Assembly: GCA_003220685.1 (NCBI GenBank)
Contig: QHTE01000052.1
Location: 221,929 to 270,406, forward strand
Direction: 5' to 3'
DNA: 48,478 nt
Origin: Candidatus Rokuibacteriota bacterium
GTDB taxonomy: Bacteria > Methylomirabilota > Methylomirabilia > Rokubacteriales > CSP1-6
Part shown: one piece after another, positions 37,518 to 46,214 of the stretch
Layout: every line of letters begins with the position of its first letter
How positions within the stretch are numbered: the first letter of the stretch is position 1
Made by a program: the position numbers and the translations under genes
The notes under the pieces: model-generated
Database searches by the model: none
What the model was told of the DNA's origin: nothing
Seen by the model: the letters and a program-made list of their open reading frames with translations, nothing else

Positions 37518-40216
37518 ATCAGGGCCGACTCCAAAACAATGCCACGATCAATCACCCGGGAGGCGTGAGCCAGCACCCGGGCCGTCTCGGCCGGGACCTC
37601 CGGGCTGTCTGCCAGCTGCCGGAGCAGGTCGATCAGGCGGCGCATCGCCCGGATCAGGTCCCCCTCGTGGCCGCCGAACGCCTCCTCGACGATTCCGCTC
37701 CAGTCGTCCTCGCCGGCCGCCCAGCGGAAGACCGCCGGCATGAACCCGGAGTGCACGGCGATGGGAATGCGCAGATGGCGCGCGCGCTGCGCCTCGTGCA
37801 CCGTGTCGGCTACGCGCATGAGCTGGTCCAGCTTGCGCTTGAGCTTGGGCCGCTTCTTCAAGAACGTGCGCGCCAGCGCCGGGTCCCCCGAGCGCGCCTC
37901 CTCGATGAGCGCCGAGCAGATCGCGGCGGCTTCGGGACCGGACAGGTCGTTGAACACGCCCTGCGCCACGCCCTCGGTGACGAGCAGCTCGTTGTCGTGA
38001 CGGAGGCCCGCGATGAGCCGTCCCTTCTCCTCGAGCTGCCGGTCGCGGACCGCCCCGAACTGCTCGAGAACTTCTACCACGCGCAGGAACTCCTGCCAGT
38101 AGGCGCCGCGGAGCTGCTCGAGCTGGCGCCGGCGGATGCCGAGACGCTCGGTGACGGTCTCGAGCTCGCGCCACTCGCGGTCACAGCGGGGGGTGGCCCC
38201 CCACGGGCAGCGGTGGCACTCGATCGCGGCGAGCGCGGCCTCGGGACCCTGCGCGCGCTCGCGGTCGACCAGCTCGGCGACCGACAGCCGCTCGAGCTCG
38301 GCGGCCAGATGGCGCAGGCTTCGACCGTCCATGGCGTGCCGGTCGCGACCCTCACGCTCACGGCCGTCACGCTCGTGAGCGTCGCGCTCGCGGTCGCGCC
38401 ACGAGCGCGCTCGACCGCGCTCGCGCCCGTCGCTCCCGCGGTCGCGGGGCACGTGCAGCGGCGGCGTCGCCCAGAAGACGCGCTTGATCACGCCGCTCTT
38501 TATGCGCACGGTGGCTCCGTGAGGAAGGAGCGCGTCGATGAGCACGCGGTGGCCGCGGATGGCGTGGATCCCGAGCACCATCGCCAGAGTCGGCGCCCCG
38601 CCGCGCCGCACCAGGACGAGACGTCCCGGCTCGGCCTCCGCCACCGTCCGCTCCCCGCGCCTGCTGCCCACGCCCCCGCCGCGCCCGAGCGCCTGGCGGC
38701 GCGCCTCGACTTCCTGACGCGCGCGCCGATAGCGGCCGATCCGCTGGAAGTCGCCGCAGGGCGCCGGATAGCGGCGGAGCTCCTCGAGCGAGGCCTCGAG
38801 CGCCCGCACGTCCGCCTCGACCTCGCGGACGCGCTTGAGGTTCTGGTACTGGCCGAACGACGATTCGACCCGCCGCCGCAGGGCGTCCGGCGAGGCGCCG
38901 GTCGAGAGCAGGAGCGCGACCGAGCCGTAGCCGAGCTTGAACTGGCTCTCGATCGGCTCCGGTGAGCCGTCGATCACCCGCAAGAGGTCGTCGAGGCCGT
39001 CGCGGGCGTCGAGCGCGATGACGCACGTCCCCTCCGGATCGATCCCGCGGCGTCCCGCGCGGCCGGCCATCTGGGTCAGCTCGTTGTGCGACAGCGAGCG
39101 GAACCCGCGATCGGTCCGCTTGGTCAGCCCCTGCAGGACCACCGAGCGAGCCGGCATGTGAATGCCGAGCGACATCGTTTCCGTCGCGAAGACCGCCTTG
39201 CAGAGCCCGCGCTCGAAGAGCACCTCGATCAGGCGCTTGACGCTCGGCAGGATCCCGGCGTGATGGAGCCCGATGCCCAGGCGCAGCGCCTCGAACACGC
39301 TCTGGTTCAGCACCGACTCGGCGACCGTCGGGCTTTCGCGAATCAGATCGCCGATCGCCGTGTCGACCTCGCGCTGCTGCGGCGCTGCGAGCAGGCTCTT
39401 GCCCTCGGTCAGCACGTCCTGCATGGCGCGCTCGCACCCGACCCGGCTGAAGATGAAGTAGATCGTCGGCAGCCAGCCGCGCGCCTCGAGCGCCTCGAGC
39501 AGGACCGTCGGATGCACCACGCGCCGCGTGTACCAGCGGCCCCGGTCGTCCGGCCCGCGCGGCTCGTCGCCCACGACACGCGCGCGCCCGCTGCGGACGC
39601 GGTCGACCTCGTGGATCTCGCCGGCCAGGTCGGCGATCACGTAGGCGAGCGGCACGGGCCGGTGCGGGTGGTAGATCGGCACGATCGGCCGGTGTACGAT
39701 CGAGATCCAGTCGGCGATCTCCTTCACGTTGGCGACCGTCGCCGAGAGTCCCACCAGCACGACCTCAGGCGGCGCGGCGACGATGATCTCCTCCCAGACG
39801 GTGCCGCGCCCTTCGTCGCCCATGTAGTGACACTCGTCGAGCACGATGTAGGCGAGGCCGTCGAGGCCGCTGCCGTAAAGTGCATTTCGAAGGATTTCAG
39901 TTGTCATGACCAGGATCGCCGCGTGCGGATTCACCTTGACGTCGCCGGTCAGGATGCCGACCCGGTCGGCGCCGAACTCGCGGGTGAAGTCGGCGAATTT
40001 CTGATTCGAGAGCGCCTTGAGCGGAGTCGTGTACGCTAGGCGACGGCCGGCGGCCAGGGCGGCATGGATCGCGAACTCGGCGACCAGGGTCTTGCCGGCG
40101 CCGGTGGGCGCCGAGACGATGACCGACTGGCCGGCTTCGATAGCGCGGATGGCTTCGACCTGAAAATCGTCGAGCGGAAACGGATAACGCGAGCGGAATC
40201 GCTCGAGCAGCTGCAT
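37514..40216 (-). CDS. Ski2/Mtr4-like DExH-box RNA helicase (HelY-like)
   Basis: The ATG at 40216 gives 900 residues. Walker A APTGAGKT at 36-43, the DECH box in YIVLDECHYMGD, LSATVANVKEIADW, and the helicase C-terminal motifs ETMSLGIHMPARSVVLQGLTK and QMAGRAGRRGIDPEGT are complete. A DSHCT-type C-terminal domain follows (CHRCPWGATPRC, LRHDNELLVTEGVAQGVFNDL). Between them, about residues 590-635, is a charged, repetitive insert (R, D, E, G-rich). Such helicases unwind RNA for decay or ribosome assembly. The gene may be leaderless: TACTGT ends eight bases before the ATG, and GTG upstream is less likely. Confidence 0.88.
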   Translation of the reverse strand: MQLLERFRSRYPFPLDDFQVEAIRAIEAGQSVIVSAPTGAGKTLVAEFAIHAALAAGRRLAYTTPLKALSNQKFADFTREFGADRVGILTGDVKVNPHAAILVMTTEILRNALYGSGLDGLAYIVLDECHYMGDEGRGTVWEEIIVAAPPEVVLVGLSATVANVKEIADWISIVHRPIVPIYHPHRPVPLAYVIADLAGEIHEVDRVRSGRARVVGDEPRGPDDRGRWYTRRVVHPTVLLEALEARGWLPTIYFIFSRVGCERAMQDVLTEGKSLLAAPQQREVDTAIGDLIRESPTVAESVLNQSVFEALRLGIGLHHAGILPSVKRLIEVLFERGLCKAVFATETMSLGIHMPARSVVLQGLTKRTDRGFRSLSHNELTQMAGRAGRRGIDPEGTCVIALDARDGLDDLLRVIDGSPEPIESQFKLGYGSVALLLSTGASPDALRRRVESSFGQYQNLKRVREVEADVRALEASLEELRRYPAPCGDFQRIGRYRRARQEVEARRQALGRGGGVGSRRGERTVAEAEPGRLVLVRRGGAPTLAMVLGIHAIRGHRVLIDALLPHGATVRIKSGVIKRVFWATPPLHVPRDRGSDGRERGRARSWRDRERDAHERDGREREGRDRHAMDGRSLRHLAAELERLSVAELVDRERAQGPEAALAAIECHRCPWGATPRCDREWRELETVTERLGIRRRQLEQLRGAYWQEFLRVVEVLEQFGAVRDRQLEEKGRLIAGLRHDNELLVTEGVAQGVFNDLSGPEAAAICSALIEEARSGDPALARTFLKKRPKLKRKLDQLMRVADTVHEAQRARHLRIPIAVHSGFMPAVFRWAAGEDDWSGIVEEAFGGHEGDLIRAMRRLIDLLRQLADSPEVPAETARVLAHASRVIDRGIVLESALI

Positions 40217-40224
40217 CTCGTGAC

Positions 40225-40230
40225 ACAGTA
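40225..40230 (-). promoter_or_regulatory. Candidate -10 hexamer for the helicase operon (leaderless arrangement)
   Basis: TACTGT on the minus strand lies eight bases from the ATG at 40216, with no ribosome site in between. If active it would drive the eight-gene minus-strand run down to 31445. Confidence 0.35.
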
Positions 40231-40326
40231 ACACGGAGCGTCACGAGGCTCAGGCACTGCGCGCTGCAGGCCGTCGCGGGGCTGGGGCCCGGCCAGCCGA
40301 GGCGCGCCCACAAAGGAGACAGACGC

Positions 40327-40863
40327 GTGATCGTTTTTCACTTCACCCTGACGGCGGCCGACGACTATCTGACGCGACGCGAGGCCCATCGCCGCAGCCA
40401 TATCGAGCGTCTCCAGGGACTGCGCGCCAATGGCATCCTCATCGGCGGCGGTCCTTCGGCCGATCTCCGCACCGCCGACCTCTTCTACCGCTTGCAGCAG
40501 CCGGCCCAGCTCAAGCACGCGATCGAGGAAGACCCGTACTGGACGGGCGGCGTGTGGACGCGCTACGAGCCCAGGAGCTTCAGCCAGTTCGTCGAGCCCT
40601 GGGAAATGGTGCCCGTCGTGCTCGACGGCTCGCGCAAGGTCACGATCGTCGAAGGCCCGACCGCCCAGCACGACATGGCGCAGTTCGCGCTGATCGAGAT
40701 GCGCGGCGCGGGCCGGCTGGCCTTCGGCGGCTTCTTCGAGGACGGCGGCACCCTGGCCGTCGTGAAAACCACCGACCCGGGGGAGGCCCTCGGCTGGTTC
40801 ACCGAGACCGGCTTCTGGAAGCCCGACGCGCTGACGGCACGGCCGTGGATCCACGTCCTGTGA
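40327..40863 (+). CDS. YCII-related protein with two YCII-like halves
   Basis: The GTG start has AAAGGAG upstream. The 178-residue product has two similar halves: residues about 1-90 (FHFTLTAADDYLTRREAHRRSHIERL, GILIGGGPSADL, IEEDPYWTGGVWTRYEP) and 100-178 (VTIVEGPTAQHDMAQFALIEM, GRLAFGGFFEDGG, KTTDPGEALGWFTETGFW). These match the dimeric ferredoxin-like fold of YCII proteins, some of which cleave lactones or dechlorinate. The first half retains the paired Arg/His segment. It is coupled to AroM by a GTGA overlap. Confidence 0.7.
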   Translation: MIVFHFTLTAADDYLTRREAHRRSHIERLQGLRANGILIGGGPSADLRTADLFYRLQQPAQLKHAIEEDPYWTGGVWTRYEPRSFSQFVEPWEMVPVVLDGSRKVTIVEGPTAQHDMAQFALIEMRGAGRLAFGGFFEDGGTLAVVKTTDPGEALGWFTETGFWKPDALTARPWIHVL

Positions 40864-41543
40864 GTGGACCGATCGTCGGCCTGGTGACCATCGGCCAGTC
40901 GCCGCGCGTCGACGTCGTGCCCGACATGGAGGCGATCCTCGGGCCCGCCGTGACGGTGCGAGAGCGCGGCGCCCTCGACGGCCTGGACCGCGCCGAGATC
41001 GCCGCCCTGGCGCCCGGACCGGGTGACGATATTCTCGTCACGCGCCTGGCCGATGGAATCCCGGTCTTCGTCGCCAAGCGACATATTCTCGGCCGCGTTC
41101 AGGCGGCGATCGGCGAGCTCGAGCGGACGGGCGTGACGATGACGGCACTCCTCTGCACGGGCGCGTTTCCGGCGCTCGAAGCCTCGCGCCTGCTCGTGCT
41201 GCCGCACCAGGTGCTCCTGGGCGTGCTGCGCGCGCTCCGCTGGCCGGGCCGGCTCGGCATCGTCACGCCCTCCGTCCAGCACGTGCCGCAGACCGAGGCC
41301 CGCTGGCGCGCCGACGGATTCGACCCTGTCGTCGTCCCGCTCTCGCCGTACGAGGAAGAGAGCCCGGCGGAGCTCGAGCGCGCGGGGCAGGCGCTTCGCG
41401 CCGCGCGTGCGGGCCTGGTCGCGCTCGACTGCATGGGGTTCAGGCGAAAGACCCGCGACGAGCTCCAGCGGCTCACCGGCGCGCCGGTGCTCCTGGCCAA
41501 TCTCCTGGTCGCTCGCGTCATCGCCGAGGCGTGCGGAGTATAG
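40860..41543 (+). CDS. AroM-family protein
   Basis: The GTG overlaps the YCII-like stop. The 227-residue product matches AroM: GLVTIGQSPRVDVVPDM, RGALDGLDRAEIAALAP, TALLCTGAFPALEA, RLGIVTPSVQHVPQTEARW and LDCMGFRRKTRDEL. AroM is of unknown biochemistry, related in fold to Asp/Glu racemase-like proteins, and in soil bacteria it is often found with DUF917, hydantoinase and peptide-type ABC genes, as here. The conserved Cys residues in LLCTGAF and LDCMGF could be racemase-like catalytic Cys, which is inference. Confidence 0.8.
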   Translation: MSGPIVGLVTIGQSPRVDVVPDMEAILGPAVTVRERGALDGLDRAEIAALAPGPGDDILVTRLADGIPVFVAKRHILGRVQAAIGELERTGVTMTALLCTGAFPALEASRLLVLPHQVLLGVLRALRWPGRLGIVTPSVQHVPQTEARWRADGFDPVVVPLSPYEEESPAELERAGQALRAARAGLVALDCMGFRRKTRDELQRLTGAPVLLANLLVARVIAEACGV

Positions 41544-41552
41544 AGACCCGCC

Positions 41553-42461
41553 CTACCCGCGGCTCTGCGGGTCGAGGATGTCGCGCAGACCGTCCCCAAG
41601 CAGGTTGAAGCCGAGGACGGTCAGGTAGATGAAGAGCCCCGGGAACGCCGAGTACCACCACCAGGTCGGCAAGTAGTTGCGCCCGTGGCTGATCATGGCG
41701 CCCCACTCCGGGTACGGCGGCTGGGCGCCGAGCCCGATGAAGCCGAGGCCGGCCGCGGCCAGGATCGCCGAGCCCATGTCCATGCTCGCCTTGACCGTGA
41801 TGGGCGACACGCAGTTCGGCAGGATGTGCACGAAGACGATGCGGAGCCGGCCGGTTCCCACCGCGCGCGCGGCTTCGACGAACACCTGGCCCTTGAGCGC
41901 GAGCGTCTTACTCTGGACCAGCCGCACGTAGCCGGGCCACCAGACCAGACCGAGTGCGACGATCGCGTTGACGATGCCCGGGCCGAGGGCGCCGACGATC
42001 GCGAGCGCCAGCACGAGCGCCGGGACCGAGAGGAACACGTCGGTCACCCGCATGATGGTCTCGCCCAGCGGGCCGCCGACGTAGCCGGCGACGATGCCGA
42101 GCGGCACGCCGAGGGCGGTGGCCAGCAGGGTGATGATCAGCCCGATCTGGAGCGAGACCCGCGCGCCCAGGACGACCCGAGTGTAGATGTCCGTCCCGAC
42201 CTCGTCCGTGCCGAACCAGTGACGCGCGCTCGGCGGCTGGAGCTTCTGGTCCAGGTGCACCGCCCCCCGCGCGTCCTCGGGATAGGGCACGATCCACGGG
42301 CCGAGCGCCGCCAGGAGCAGGAACAGCGCCACGAGGCCGAGCCCGAGCAGGGATGCGCCGCTCCGCGCGAACACCCGCGCGTAGAAGCGAAGCTCGCGAG
42401 CCGCCCCCTGGGGCTCGGCGAGCCAGGCGGCCGCGGAGCCCGAGGATACCGCGCGGCCCAT
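41553..42461 (-). CDS. Peptide/nickel-type ABC transporter permease (DppC-like)
   Basis: The 302-residue protein has six transmembrane helices, the DppC N-terminal region with WIVPYPEDARGAVHLDQKLQPPSARHWFGTDEVGTDIYTRV, and the EAA-type loop VEAARAVGTGRLRIVFVHILPNCVSP. It forms the channel with the DppB-like protein, whose stop overlaps its ATG (TGATG). No ATPase genes follow in the window; the AroM gene is convergent and ends nine bases away. Confidence 0.93.
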   Translation of the reverse strand: MGRAVSSGSAAAWLAEPQGAARELRFYARVFARSGASLLGLGLVALFLLLAALGPWIVPYPEDARGAVHLDQKLQPPSARHWFGTDEVGTDIYTRVVLGARVSLQIGLIITLLATALGVPLGIVAGYVGGPLGETIMRVTDVFLSVPALVLALAIVGALGPGIVNAIVALGLVWWPGYVRLVQSKTLALKGQVFVEAARAVGTGRLRIVFVHILPNCVSPITVKASMDMGSAILAAAGLGFIGLGAQPPYPEWGAMISHGRNYLPTWWWYSAFPGLFIYLTVLGFNLLGDGLRDILDPQSRG

Positions 42462-43477
42462 CACGCCGACATGCTCGAGCGGACCCGCGGGTCGAGCCAG
42501 CCGTAGGCGAGGTCGACAACGAAGTTCGCCAGCATGAAGTTGAGGCCGATCACGAGCGTGACCCCCATGATCGGCTGGAAGTCCGACGACACGGCCGACG
42601 CGACCGCGTAAAGCCCGATCCCCGGCCAGTCGAACACGGTCTCCACGAGCACCGTGCCCCCGAGCATCCATCCGTAGCGCAGCCCGATCATCGCCAGGGT
42701 CGGGATCATCGCGTTCCGCAGCGCGTAGCGCGCCACGATGCGGAGCTCGGACACCCCCTGCGCCCGCGCGTTGACGATGTAGTCCTGCTTCAGGGTCTCG
42801 AGCATCTCGGCCCGGTTGACGCGCACGATCGAAGCGAGCGCCGGGAAGCACAGGGTGACGGTCGGCAGAACCGCGTGGGCGAGCGCGTCGCCGAGCACCC
42901 GCCAGTGGCCGCCCAGCAGCGCGTCTACGACCAGGAGGTGCGTCACGGGCGCCGGCGGCGCGGTCATGAGGCCGAGGCGTCCGCCGAGCGGCAAGATGCC
43001 CAGGTGGAGCGCCAGGAGGAGCTGGAGCATCAGTCCGGCCCAGAAGGCGGGGATGGCGATGCCCGAGACCGAGACGACGCGCGTGAGCTGGTCCACCCAC
43101 GTGTCCCGGTAGACGGCCGAGAGGATGCCGAGCGGAACGCCGAGGCCGACCGCCAGGAGCATCGCGCCCGTCACCAGTTCGAACGTGTTCGGGAAGTAGC
43201 GCGCGAGGTCGGCCGCGACCGTCTCGCGAGTCCTCAACGAGCGTCCGAGGTCGCCCGAGAGAACTCCTCGCAGATACTGACCGAACTGAACGGGCAGCGG
43301 ACGGTCGAGCCCGTACTCGGCGCGGATCTTCTCGACCATCGAAGCCGTCGCGTCCGGCCCCGCCGCGAGCCGCGCCGGGTCGCCCGGAGCCACGTGGGAG
43401 ATCGCGAAGGTGATGCACAAGAGACCGAACAGCATGAGGCCCAGCAGGAGGACCCGCCGGGCGAGGTAGCCGAGCAA
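42461..43477 (-). CDS. Peptide/nickel-type ABC transporter permease (DppB-like)
   Basis: The TTG at 43477 lies three bases after the binding-protein stop. The 338 residues include the DppB N-terminus YLARRVLLLGLMLFGLLCITFAI, GLDRPLPVQFGQYLRGVLSGDLGRS, and the EAA loop VNARAQGVSELRIVARYALRNA. Six transmembrane helices are visible. It is the partner of the DppC-like permease in importing a peptide, amide or metal ligand. Confidence 0.92.
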   Translation of the reverse strand: MLGYLARRVLLLGLMLFGLLCITFAISHVAPGDPARLAAGPDATASMVEKIRAEYGLDRPLPVQFGQYLRGVLSGDLGRSLRTRETVAADLARYFPNTFELVTGAMLLAVGLGVPLGILSAVYRDTWVDQLTRVVSVSGIAIPAFWAGLMLQLLLALHLGILPLGGRLGLMTAPPAPVTHLLVVDALLGGHWRVLGDALAHAVLPTVTLCFPALASIVRVNRAEMLETLKQDYIVNARAQGVSELRIVARYALRNAMIPTLAMIGLRYGWMLGGTVLVETVFDWPGIGLYAVASAVSSDFQPIMGVTLVIGLNFMLANFVVDLAYGWLDPRVRSSMSA

Positions 43478-43480
43478 CCC

Positions 43481-45049
43481 CTACTTGGCGACGATCGCGA
43501 GCGGGTAGAGGTCGACCTCGCCGGTGAAGCGCACCGGGCTGAAGACGAAGCCCTTCACGTGGTCGCGCATCGCCCAGCGGCGGTTGGCCAGCATCCCGAA
43601 GATCTCCGGGGCGTCGGCGGCGATCCGCCGCTGGATGTCGGCGTAGATCGGCGCCCGCTCCTCCCACTTCGCGATCGTGCGCGCGCGGTCGATCAGCGAC
43701 CACACCGCGTCGTTGCTGTAGAACGACGAGGCGTAGTACTTACCGAAGGACCCCTTGTGGTACTGGTACGCGACCGCGTCGGGGTCGCTCGAGAGCGGTG
43801 TGGTGAACACGGCCATCATGTCGGGAGACGTCTCGACTTTGGCGCCGCGTGCGACCATGTTCGGCCAGATCAACGGGACCATCTTCACAGCGATGTTGAG
43901 CTTCTGGAGGTTGTCGATGAGGACGAGCCCCATCTTGCGCTCCTCCTCGAGCCCCTGGACGTAGACGTACTCGAGCTCGACTCCACCGTTCGGGGACGTG
44001 GACTTAGCCAGGAACTCCTTCGCCTTTGCGAGGTCCTGTCGATAGATCCCGGACACCGGCACGTACCCGCGCGTCGCATTCGGAAACGGGCTCGTTTGTA
44101 GCACGGCATGGCCGTTGTAGATCTTGATCAGGGCGTCGTAGTCGAAGGCGTAGCAGACGGCCTTCCGGAGATTCGAGTCCTTCGTGGGCCCCTTCTGCGT
44201 GTTCATCTTGATGCCGAACGTCGTCATGCCCGGGAAGTTCGGCACGACGATCCCCGGCATCTTCGCGACCTGGTCGAAGTCGTCGCTCGAGAGGCCCTCG
44301 ACGATATCCGCCTCACCGCGAATTACCGCGGCGCGCTGAGCAGCCGATTCGCGGACGATCTTATAGATGATGCCGCCGATGTGGTCCTTCGACGGCCAGC
44401 CCTTCCAATAGCCGTCGATCGCCTCGAGCTCGTAGAGCACGCCCTGCTCCCAGCGCTTGATCTTGAACGGCCCGCTGCCGGCGGCGTTGGTGGTGAGCCA
44501 CTTCTGGCCGAGGTCGCCCCCCTGCTCGTTGGCCAGCACCTGCTTCGGGTTCATCACGTACCACCAGGGCAGCCACGAGAGGAACGGCGAATATGGCTGC
44601 GTCAGCGTGAATTGGATCGTGTGCTCGTTGAGCACCTTGATGTCGTCTTCCTTCAGGAACTCCGCCAGCGTCCACGCCGGGCCCTGGTTCAGCTTGAGCG
44701 TTCGCGCGAACGAGAAGCGCACGGCCTCGGCGGTCACGGGGTCGCCGTTGTGAAAGCGCGTGGTCTTCACGAGGTGGAACGTCCAGGTCTTCGCGTCGGG
44801 CGAGCTCTCCCACTTCTCGGCGAGCCACGGTACGATCTCGGGCGGGTTGCCGACGTACTTCACGAGCGCGTCGTAGAGCGACTGCTGCGCCATGCGGATC
44901 GACCAGTCGTATTTGACGCTCGGATCGATCGTCGGCACTTCCTGGCGGCCGGCGAAGACGAGGATCTTCCGGTCGCCGGCCCGCTCGAAGGCTTGCCCCT
45001 GCGACGCCGCGACCAGCACGGCGAGGGCTGCAGTCAGCAAGACGCGCAT
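43481..45049 (-). CDS. ABC transporter substrate-binding protein, family 5 (peptide/nickel type)
   Basis: The ATG at 45049 has GGAGG upstream and gives 522 residues. Signal peptide: RVLLTAALAVLVAASQGQA. The family 5 features LVFAGRQEVPTIDPSVKYDW, WLAEKWESSPDAKTWTFHLV, GDPVTAEAVRFSFARTL and NLRKAVCYAFDYDALIK follow. It would bind ligand in the periplasm for the two permeases downstream. The DUF917/hydantoinase genes diverge from it by 52 bases, so the cargo may be a hydantoin, cyclic amide or small peptide. Confidence 0.93.
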   Translation of the reverse strand: MRVLLTAALAVLVAASQGQAFERAGDRKILVFAGRQEVPTIDPSVKYDWSIRMAQQSLYDALVKYVGNPPEIVPWLAEKWESSPDAKTWTFHLVKTTRFHNGDPVTAEAVRFSFARTLKLNQGPAWTLAEFLKEDDIKVLNEHTIQFTLTQPYSPFLSWLPWWYVMNPKQVLANEQGGDLGQKWLTTNAAGSGPFKIKRWEQGVLYELEAIDGYWKGWPSKDHIGGIIYKIVRESAAQRAAVIRGEADIVEGLSSDDFDQVAKMPGIVVPNFPGMTTFGIKMNTQKGPTKDSNLRKAVCYAFDYDALIKIYNGHAVLQTSPFPNATRGYVPVSGIYRQDLAKAKEFLAKSTSPNGGVELEYVYVQGLEEERKMGLVLIDNLQKLNIAVKMVPLIWPNMVARGAKVETSPDMMAVFTTPLSSDPDAVAYQYHKGSFGKYYASSFYSNDAVWSLIDRARTIAKWEERAPIYADIQRRIAADAPEIFGMLANRRWAMRDHVKGFVFSPVRFTGEVDLYPLAIVAK

Positions 45050-45086
45050 CGTCAACCTCCCGGTTTGCATCGCGATGGCGGGAGGA

Positions 45087-45092
45087 TAACAT
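45087..45092 (+). promoter_or_regulatory. Candidate -10 hexamer for the DUF917 gene (leaderless arrangement)
   Basis: TAACAT ends nine bases before the ATG at 45102, and the bases between carry no ribosome site. Confidence 0.3.
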
Positions 45093-45101
45093 ACGCTCCC
45101 G

Positions 45102-46181
45102 ATGACCCTCCGTCCCGTCTCCGCGGCCGAGATCGAGTCGCTGGCGATCGGCGCCTGGATCCTCGGCACCGGCGGCGGCGGCAGTCCCTACCTGGCGCTC
45201 CTGAACATGCGCAAGCTCTACCGCCGGGGGGTTGTCGTCTCATTGCTCAATCCCATGGACCTCGCCGACGACGCGCGCGTCGCGGTCGTCTCGAACATGG
45301 GGGCTCCGCTGGTCGGCCAGGAGCGGCTGACCGACCCGCGCACGATCGCGCTGGCGGTGCGGATGATGGAGGAATACCGGGGCTGCCGGTTCGACGCCGT
45401 GATGTCGCTCGAGATCGGCGGCGGCAACTCGCTACAGCCGTTCATGGCCGCCGCGGTGCTCGGCCTTCCCGTCGTCGACGCCGACTGCATGGGCCGCGCC
45501 TTCCCCGAGGCGCAGATGACGAGCTTCGCGATCCACGACCTGACGATGTACCCGCTCACCCTGGCCGACGTGCGCGACAACGCGGTCGTCGTCGCGCGCG
45601 CCGCCTCCTGGAAGTGGATGGAGCGCCTCTCGCGCAAGGCGTGCGTCGAGGTCGGCTCGATCGCGTCGACCTGCAAGGCGCCGCGCACCGGCAAAGAAGT
45701 CAAGGAGTGCGGCATCCTGTATTCGACGAGCAAGGCGATTCGCCTGGGCGAGACGGTGCAGTCCGCGCGTAGGCAGCACCGTGATGCCGTCCAGGCGGTG
45801 ATCGAGGCCGAGAGCGGTCAGCTCATGTTCCGGGGCAAGATCCGTGACGTTGCCCGGCGGACCACCGAGGGGTTCCTCCGCGGCACCGCCAAGCTCGATG
45901 GGCTCGACGATTTCCGCGGCCGGAGCTTCGAGCTGGCCTTCCAGAACGAGTTCGCCGTCGGCTGGCTCGACGGCCAGCCGCGGGTGATGACGCCCGATCT
46001 GATCTGCGTGCTCGACAGCGTCTCGGGCGACGCGATCGGCACGGAGACGTTATGCTATGGCCAGCGCGTCAGCGTGATCGCGCTGCCGGCGCCGCCGGTT
46101 TTGCTGACCCCCAAGGGCCTCGAGCACGTCGGCCCGCGCGCCTTCGGCTACGATCTCGAGTTCCGGAGCGTCTTCGCGTGA
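45102..46181 (+). CDS. DUF917-family protein
   Basis: The 359-residue product matches DUF917 from its first conserved block AIGAWILGTGGGGSPYLALL through VVSNMGAPLVGQERL, MSLEIGGGNSLQPFMAAAVLGLPVVDADCMGRAFPE and VEVGSIASTCKAPRTGKEV to the C-terminal LICVLDSVSGDAIGTETL. The family includes S-methylthiohydantoin desulfurase and stays linked to hydantoin/oxoproline chemistry. Its neighbour (33 bases on) is a hydantoinase/oxoprolinase-type ATPase. Both likely process the compound imported by the divergent ABC transporter. Confidence 0.88.
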   Translation: MTLRPVSAAEIESLAIGAWILGTGGGGSPYLALLNMRKLYRRGVVVSLLNPMDLADDARVAVVSNMGAPLVGQERLTDPRTIALAVRMMEEYRGCRFDAVMSLEIGGGNSLQPFMAAAVLGLPVVDADCMGRAFPEAQMTSFAIHDLTMYPLTLADVRDNAVVVARAASWKWMERLSRKACVEVGSIASTCKAPRTGKEVKECGILYSTSKAIRLGETVQSARRQHRDAVQAVIEAESGQLMFRGKIRDVARRTTEGFLRGTAKLDGLDDFRGRSFELAFQNEFAVGWLDGQPRVMTPDLICVLDSVSGDAIGTETLCYGQRVSVIALPAPPVLLTPKGLEHVGPRAFGYDLEFRSVFA

Positions 46182-46214
46182 CGGTACGCCTTTCGTGAAG
46201 AGGAGCGCGCTCTC

